Shown here in pieces: positions 59,195 through 64,000 of a stretch of 64,000 bases of DNA (position 1 is the first letter of the stretch; every line of letters starts with the position of its first letter). Origin of the DNA: Galactobacter caseinivorans (GTDB taxonomy: Bacteria; Actinomycetota; Actinomycetes; Actinomycetales; Micrococcaceae); NCBI RefSeq assembly GCF_003640665.1, contig NZ_QQXL01000004.1:176858-240857 (forward strand), read 5' to 3'. Below the pieces are notes generated by a model that saw only the letters and a list, made by a program, of their open reading frames with translations, searched no databases and was not told where the DNA came from. The position numbers were made by a program, and so were the translations under genes.

Positions 59195-60610
59195 ATGAGA
59201 TTGCACCCGCGTGCAGCGGCCGGCCTAGGTGCCGCCGCCGTCCTGAGCCTTGCCCTGCTGAGTGGGTGCACCGCCGCCGGATCCGGTACTTCCACCAGCG
59301 CCGCCTCCGGCAGCCAGTCCGCGGGTGGCGCGTCTGCGGGTGGCCCGTCGGCAAGTGGCCCGTCTGCGGGTGGCCCGTCCGCGGGCGCGGCCACGCCGGT
59401 GAGCAAGACTCACCAGCCGGTCAAGGGGCTGACATGGCCCGGCGGCAAGCCGGTGGAGGCCAGAGAGATACGTCTGGACAAGGACGCAGTGGGCCAGAGC
59501 CCCGTGTCGCAGACCGTGCGCTTTGATACCGCGGAGGCGGCGCCCAAGTCCCTGTCACTGGGGCCGTGGGCACTCACCAAGGACGGCATGGTGGGAGTGC
59601 TGCAGCCCAAGCGGAACTACAACAAGCTGACGGAAACCACGCAGCGTCAATTTCAGCTCGTCTCGGTGGGAAAGACCACCGCCGCACCCCTGGCCACGTC
59701 GCGCGGGATCCTGCCGCAGGACGGGCCTCGCCAACTCCTGGGCCTGGACATCAACGAGGACTACGTGGTGTGGATGGAGGCTCCCGGCAACAACATCTTG
59801 GAGACCACCTGGCGCCTGTTCTCCAAGGACCTGAAGACAGGCAAGGTGCGCCTGCTGGCGCGCGCGGAGGATTTTGGTGGGAGCACGGACAAGCCCTTTG
59901 AGGGCGTCACTGGCGCGTCCGCACCAGTGATGGTGGGGGATTCGGTGGTGTGGAGCAGCCCCATCGTCGAGGGCGGATCTGCTTCTGCGACGCCGGCCAT
60001 CGGGCTGCTGAAGGTCAAGCTCTCCGGGGGCAAGCCCCAGCGGATCGGGAGCAACGTGGGGCGCTCCTTCGCCGGGCCCCACGGGCTGATTTCCGAGCGG
60101 CAGACCGCGAAGAAGGAGCCAGGCGGCCTGACCCTGATGAAAACCACCGGGGTGGTGAGTGGCGACTTGGACGGAAAGTCCACGGCTGTCCTGGAGATTG
60201 ACCCAACGCTTGACGCGTTCGTGGTGGCCGCGCAGGGGACCACGCTGATGCTGTCAGTGAAGGGCTCGCTCGTGATCGTGGATACCCAGAGCAAGCAGGC
60301 CTTCACGGTTCCCGTCCCGGCCAAGACCAAGCTGGGTCAGGGCCCGGCCATCTGCGGGCAGCTGGTGACGTGGTCCGTGGATGATCGCGCCAAGCAGCGG
60401 CCGCAGTACTTCTTTGACTTGAAGAAGGCCACCCTGTCTGGCTTCACCTTCCCGGGGAAGACCAAGAACGTGGGGGAGGCGTATTGCAACCAGGACGTCT
60501 TCGCCGCCACGGTCCGTGAGCCGGGAGACCCAGACTCCCGCCGGCGGGTTCAGGCCTTTGAGTGGGAGAGCGGCCAGCCCGTGACTCGCTTGGGCCGCGG
60601 CGGCGCGTAG
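59195..60610 (+). CDS. Lipoprotein with TolB-like beta-propeller features
   Basis: 471 residues from the ATG at 59195. A lipoprotein signal ends LALLSGC (C25). A Ser/Gly/Ala/Pro repeat linker (about 38-70, GGPSA units) follows. The rest has beta-propeller-like segments such as NEDYVVWMEAPGNN, VMVGDSVVWSSP and GQLVTWSVDD. It would lie outside the membrane. Function unknown. Its end overlaps the convergent racemase gene by 61 bases. Confidence 0.75.
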   Translation: MRLHPRAAAGLGAAAVLSLALLSGCTAAGSGTSTSAASGSQSAGGASAGGPSASGPSAGGPSAGAATPVSKTHQPVKGLTWPGGKPVEAREIRLDKDAVGQSPVSQTVRFDTAEAAPKSLSLGPWALTKDGMVGVLQPKRNYNKLTETTQRQFQLVSVGKTTAAPLATSRGILPQDGPRQLLGLDINEDYVVWMEAPGNNILETTWRLFSKDLKTGKVRLLARAEDFGGSTDKPFEGVTGASAPVMVGDSVVWSSPIVEGGSASATPAIGLLKVKLSGGKPQRIGSNVGRSFAGPHGLISERQTAKKEPGGLTLMKTTGVVSGDLDGKSTAVLEIDPTLDAFVVAAQGTTLMLSVKGSLVIVDTQSKQAFTVPVPAKTKLGQGPAICGQLVTWSVDDRAKQRPQYFFDLKKATLSGFTFPGKTKNVGEAYCNQDVFAATVREPGDPDSRRRVQAFEWESGQPVTRLGRGGA

Positions 60611-61317
60611 GTCCGCACTTTGGAGGTGGTGAGTCCCAGGCGCACCAGCGACTCCGCCACCGTCACGGCGGCCCGGACGCCGTCCACAATGGGCACACCC
60701 GTGGCTTCTCGGACTCGCTCCTCCAGCTCCGCCATCCCCCCGCAACCCAGCACAATCACCTCGGCTTTGTCCTGCTCGACGGCGATCCGGGACTGCTCCA
60801 CGATGGCCGCCACCGCGCGGTCGGGGTCTTCCTCCAACTCCAGCACGCCCAGTCCGGACGCACGCACGGAGGCGCAGCGATCCAGGAGTCCGGAGAGCTT
60901 GAGGCGGTCCTCGATCAGCGGCACGGTCCGGTCAAGGGTGGTCACCACCGAATATTTGTGGCCAAGAAATTGCGCCGTGGACGCCGCGGCGTCGGTGATG
61001 TCCACGACCGGCACGTCCAGGAGTTCTTGGAGTCCCTCGCGACCGTGTTCGCCGTAGCCGGCCTGGATGACCGCGTCGTAGGGCCCCTCGTAGCGCATCA
61101 CCTTGTCCATCACGGCGACGGCCGCCAGGTAGGACTCAAAGTTGCCCTCGCAGGAGTCGGCGCCCAGGTCCGGGGTGAGTTCGATGATCTCCGTCCCTGG
61201 AGCGGCCACCTCTCTGGCGGAAGCCCCGATCGCGGCGGTCATGGAATCGGTGGTGTTCACGTTCACAACAAGGATGCGCAACTCGGGGCTCCTGAGTTTG
61301 AGGGCGGGGATGGTCAT
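60550..61317 (-). CDS. Asp/Glu/hydantoin racemase-family protein
   Basis: 255 residues. It opens RILVVNVNTTDSMTAAIG and has VIQAGYGEHGREGL and AEVIVLGCGGMAELE. Two-base racemases have catalytic cysteines at the first and last of these; here the first is Gly87 and only C192 remains. It may be an allantoin-type racemase with an altered mechanism, or a different enzyme such as a decarboxylase. It is coupled to the NCS1 permease gene (TGATG), which supports a ureide or hydantoin substrate. Confidence 0.88.
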   Translation of the reverse strand: MTIPALKLRSPELRILVVNVNTTDSMTAAIGASAREVAAPGTEIIELTPDLGADSCEGNFESYLAAVAVMDKVMRYEGPYDAVIQAGYGEHGREGLQELLDVPVVDITDAAASTAQFLGHKYSVVTTLDRTVPLIEDRLKLSGLLDRCASVRASGLGVLELEEDPDRAVAAIVEQSRIAVEQDKAEVIVLGCGGMAELEERVREATGVPIVDGVRAAVTVAESLVRLGLTTSKVRTYAPPRPKRVTGWPLSHSKA

Positions 61318-62837
61318 CAGTGGGTGGGGCGCACGGCGATGGCCTCGCCGTCCTGGTCAACCAGGGCCGTGGGGCGCTTGGCCATGACCAGGTACACCAC
61401 GGCACCCAGCGCGCAGCCAATGAACCAGGCGAACGCGTGCACCACGGCGAAGGTGGGGGAGAAGGCCAGCAGCAGGGCGCCCGCTGAGGAGATGGCCAGT
61501 GCGCCCACGGCGCGGAAGTTCACGCCGCGGCTGAAGAAGTACGTGCCGTCTGGATGGATGCGGTACAAGTCCTGCACGTGCACGTGGGTGCGGCGAATGA
61601 TCCAGTAGTCGGCCATGATGATGCCAAAAAGTGGGCCAAGGAGGGCTCCAAGGCCGCCGAGGAAGTAGGTGATCACCGCAGGGGAGTCGTAGAGGTTCCA
61701 GGGCAGGATCACCAGGCCAATGACGCCGGAGATGATGGCGGCGCTGCGGAAGTTGAGCTTCTTGGGGAACAGGTTGGTCAGCGCGTAGACGGGGGCCACA
61801 AAGTTGGCCATGAGGTTCACGGCGATGGTGAGAATCAGCAGAGACAGCGAGGCAAGCAACAGCAGCGGGGTGTTGGGGATGGCCGCCACCACATCAGAAG
61901 GGGACGTGATGGTGGCGCCGTTGATCTTGAAGGAGCCGCCCGCCAGGACCACCACGATGAGCCCAAAGAAGGCCATGTTCACCGGAATGCCGATGAAGTT
62001 GCCCCGGACAATGGACTTCTTGGACTTGGCGCCGCGCGTGAAGTCACAGAAGTTCAGGACAAAGGTGCCGTAGATGGCCACCCACAGGGAGGCAGAGCCC
62101 AGAGTGTCCACCCAGGATGCTGCGGGAACCTTGTCGTTGACCAGGGAGATGGAGCCGCCGGCCTGCATGAAGACCCAGATGGCGAGGGCGGCAAAGGTGA
62201 CAAGGATGACCGGCCCGGCGAAGGCCTCGTACTTGCGAATCATCTCCATGCCGTAGGAAACGATGACGAGCTGCACCAGCCACAGCGCCACGAAGCAGAT
62301 CCAGCCCAAGGGAGAGAGCCCCAGGACCTTGCCGCTATCCAACGAGACGGCCCCGGGGGCCACGGCAAGGACCATGACCTTGAGGACCATGGCGGCCAGG
62401 TAGGTCTGGATACCGAACCAGGCGATAGCTACGGCGCCGCGAATGAGCGCCGGAATCTGCGCGCCGCGAATACCAAAGGCAATGCGGGACATGACGGGGA
62501 AGGGAACCCCGGTCTTTTCTCCCATGAAGCCAGAGAGGTTGAGCAGCCCGAAGAGCAGGACGGCCCCGATGATGAGGGCCAGCAGGATTTGCCCGGCGCT
62601 GAGGCCCAAGGCAAAGAGGCCAATGGCGAAGGCGTAGTTGCCCAGTGAATGTACGTCGTTGGCCCACAGGGTGAAGATGCTGTAGGAGCTCCAAGTGCGG
62701 CCCTCGCGGGTGGTTGGCGCTAGGTCCTTGTTGTAGAGCGAGGGACTCAGCTCATACGGATTGTTGGCGTCGCCCAGATGCTGCGCGGAGATCCCCGCAG
62801 CGGGGGCGGGGTGAAGCGTCTCGTCTGGCGACGGCAT
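61317..62837 (-). CDS. NCS1-family allantoin/hydantoin/cytosine permease
   Basis: 506 residues from the ATG at 62837; a TTG at 62852 is also possible. Twelve membrane segments and NCS1 motifs are present: ANDVHSLGNYAFAIGLFALG, SRIAFGIRGAQIPALIRG and FGIIMADYWIIRR. NCS1 proteins take up allantoin, hydantoin, cytosine or uracil. Together with the racemase-like gene it suggests uptake and processing of a hydantoin or allantoin. Two TTCC-N7-GGAA-type sites lie upstream. Confidence 0.92.
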   Translation of the reverse strand: MPSPDETLHPAPAAGISAQHLGDANNPYELSPSLYNKDLAPTTREGRTWSSYSIFTLWANDVHSLGNYAFAIGLFALGLSAGQILLALIIGAVLLFGLLNLSGFMGEKTGVPFPVMSRIAFGIRGAQIPALIRGAVAIAWFGIQTYLAAMVLKVMVLAVAPGAVSLDSGKVLGLSPLGWICFVALWLVQLVIVSYGMEMIRKYEAFAGPVILVTFAALAIWVFMQAGGSISLVNDKVPAASWVDTLGSASLWVAIYGTFVLNFCDFTRGAKSKKSIVRGNFIGIPVNMAFFGLIVVVLAGGSFKINGATITSPSDVVAAIPNTPLLLLASLSLLILTIAVNLMANFVAPVYALTNLFPKKLNFRSAAIISGVIGLVILPWNLYDSPAVITYFLGGLGALLGPLFGIIMADYWIIRRTHVHVQDLYRIHPDGTYFFSRGVNFRAVGALAISSAGALLLAFSPTFAVVHAFAWFIGCALGAVVYLVMAKRPTALVDQDGEAIAVRPTH

Positions 62838-62897
62838 GGCGGAGCCTTTCAACAGGTGGGAATGTGATACGCCTTACATTGGGGACGAGTGTTGCAG

Positions 62898-63022
62898 TTT
62901 TCGCATCAAAAGAGAACCCCTCCACCATGCGGAAATATATCTTTCGGAAAGGGCTGCTGGGAGGGTCGCCGCGGCGGCGGCAGGACCCATCGAGCCGCCC
63001 CACCCTTATCCACAATGCGGAA
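62898..63022. promoter_or_regulatory. Cluster of IclR-type operators between NCS1 permease and hyi
   Basis: Minus-strand TTCC-GCATGGT-GGAG (62920-62934) and TTCC-GCATTGT-GGAT (63008-63022) match the consensus. A partial site TTTTCGCATCAAAAG lies at 62898-62912. The second overlaps a DnaA-box-like TTATCCACA at 63006-63014. The whole 304-base gap 62838-63141 is non-coding and looks regulatory. Confidence 0.6.
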
Positions 63023-63098
63023 TCTAAGAAACGCTAGGCGGAAAAGACTTGACTGTGTGCCGGGTCACGCCTTAGCGTTTCATTAGACAGAAACAATC

Positions 63099-63113
63099 TT
63101 CCGCATCATGGAA
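63099..63113. promoter_or_regulatory. IclR-type operator before hydroxypyruvate isomerase
   Basis: TTCC-GCATCAT-GGAA is the best match to the consensus and is nearly the same as the site before malic enzyme. It lies 28 bases upstream of the hyi start codon. Confidence 0.7.
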
Positions 63114-63141
63114 ACCTGGTGCGGGTCAGGAAGGCGCGACC

Positions 63142-63933
63142 ATGTCCTACACCGTGAACTGCTCCATCCTCCTCACGGAGCTGCCGCTCCTGGAGCGCCC
63201 GGCCGCCGCCAAGGCCGCCGGCTTTGACCAGGTCGAATTCTGGTGGCCCTTCGCGGAGGCAGTCCCGGCGACCAAGGACGTGGACGCCTTTGTTGGCGCC
63301 CTGCGGGACGCCGGCGTGCAACTCACCGGCCTCAACTTCCTGGCAGGGGACATGCCCGGCGGCGACCGCGGTCTGGTCTCCTGGAAGGGTCGCTGCGCCG
63401 AGTTCAAGGAGAATGTTGCGGTCGTGGCCGCCATCGGTGAGGCCACCGGCTGCCGCTCCTTCAACGCCCTCTATGGCAACCGCATGGATGGCGTCAGCCC
63501 AGAGGAGCAGGATGAGCTGGCCGTGAAGAACCTGGTCGCCGCCGCCCAGGGCGTGGCTCGCCTTGGCGGCACCGTCCTGCTTGAGCCCGTCTCCGGCGCC
63601 TCGCTGTACCCGCTCAAGACCGCCGCGGACGCACTGGCCGTCATCGCGAAGACCCAGGCGGCGGGCGTGGACAACGTCAAGCTCCTGGCAGATTTTTACC
63701 ACCTCGCGGTCAATGGTGACGACGTCCCGGCGGTGATCCAGGACCACGCCAAGGACTTTGGCCACATCCAGATCGCGGACAACCCCGGCCGCGGAGCCCC
63801 GGGCACCGGCACGCTCCCGCTCGGCGAGTGGATCACCCGCTCCCGCGAACTGGGCTATGCCGGCCCCATCGGCCTGGAATACAAGGCCCCGCTGGAAGCG
63901 GCCTTCGCCTGGCTCATCCGCGCCTCTGCCTGA
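63142..63933 (+). CDS. hyi: Hydroxypyruvate isomerase
   Basis: 263 residues. It opens VNCSILLTELPLLERPAAAK and has GFDQVEFWWPF, LNFLAGDMPGGDRGL, LLEPVSG, FYHLAVNGDD, HIQIADNPGRGAPGTGT and GLEYKAP; these are the TIM-barrel metal and substrate motifs of Hyi. It interconverts hydroxypyruvate and tartronate semialdehyde, the branch from glyoxylate via carboligase. GGAAGG precedes the ATG. It implies glyoxylate carboligase nearby. Confidence 0.94.
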   Translation: MSYTVNCSILLTELPLLERPAAAKAAGFDQVEFWWPFAEAVPATKDVDAFVGALRDAGVQLTGLNFLAGDMPGGDRGLVSWKGRCAEFKENVAVVAAIGEATGCRSFNALYGNRMDGVSPEEQDELAVKNLVAAAQGVARLGGTVLLEPVSGASLYPLKTAADALAVIAKTQAAGVDNVKLLADFYHLAVNGDDVPAVIQDHAKDFGHIQIADNPGRGAPGTGTLPLGEWITRSRELGYAGPIGLEYKAPLEAAFAWLIRASA

Positions 63934-63994
63934 GCGCGCAGCAACCAGCAACGCCACCCCACCGCACCCCTTCCCACGTTCCAAGGAGACTCTC

Positions 63995-64000
63995 ATGAGC
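63995..64000 (+). CDS. First codons of the next gene, cut by the window edge
   Basis: AAGGAG (63983-63988) and ATG AGC open a gene just after hyi. In clusters of this kind hyi is usually followed by tartronate semialdehyde reductase, but only two codons are visible, so identity is a guess. Confidence 0.5.

Overview
The window is high-GC DNA with dense, mostly short-spaced genes, many GTG starts and few or no T-tracts after hairpins. Gene content (mycoredoxin-type CGDC glutaredoxin, factor-independent uricase next to a UraD-HIUase fusion, DUF6986, a LAATG-type wall-anchored protein, an AbiEi/DUF559 protein) points to an actinobacterium, most likely Micrococcales and probably Micrococcaceae. 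The species cannot be named from sequence alone. No rRNA, tRNA or CRISPR array was recognised.

Region 1 (1-3.4 kb) is a tandem duplication of an ankyrin-repeat gene. The two copies are almost identical at both ends but divergent in the ankyrin core, and a hybrid TetR/MFS gene remnant lies between them. A TetR gene and its likely DUF1304/oxidoreductase target operon follow. Region 2 (5-17 kb) is housekeeping and accessory: two CNNM/CorC magnesium-type transporters preceded by an Asp/Pro-rich leader ORF, MFS transporters, an HD-domain hydrolase, DUF4188 and DUF1697 proteins, an AlkC/AlkD-type glycosylase, and a DeoR-MFS pair. Region 3 (16-24 kb) is a TetR-controlled operon of a YtcJ-like amidohydrolase and a complete Dpp/Opp-type ABC importer. 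Region 4 (24-43 kb) is a mixed accessory stretch: NmrA, a DUF559 nuclease-like gene bracketed by long palindromes, mycoredoxin, AlkB-like, EEP phosphatase, a two-component system, an SMR efflux pair, MFS/LysE exporters, a lamin-tail wall protein, a 53-residue zinc-ribbon gene, an ISL3 transposase remnant, and several GNATs.

Region 5 (44-48.6 kb) has three tandem ROK-family regulators and a cluster of 59-bp palindromic repeats. Region 6 (48.6-64 kb) is a purine/ureide catabolic island: UraD-HIUase fusion, uricase, NCS2 permease, IclR regulator, malic enzyme, malate synthase, DUF6986 aldolase-like protein, ureidoglycine aminohydrolase, hydantoin-racemase-like protein, NCS1 permease, hydroxypyruvate isomerase, and the first codons of the next gene. 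Together these take up purines or ureides, oxidise urate toward allantoin, and route glyoxylate through malate to pyruvate, or through tartronate semialdehyde. Allantoinase, allantoate hydrolase and ureidoglycolate-degrading genes are not in the window and may lie to the right.

Most promising observations: a TTCC-N7-GGAA operator family at seven places in the purine island; the mosaic ankyrin paralogues; the acidic/proline-rich leader ORF before the CNNM genes; DUF6986 sitting in the glyoxylate-producing operon; and interspersed palindrome families.
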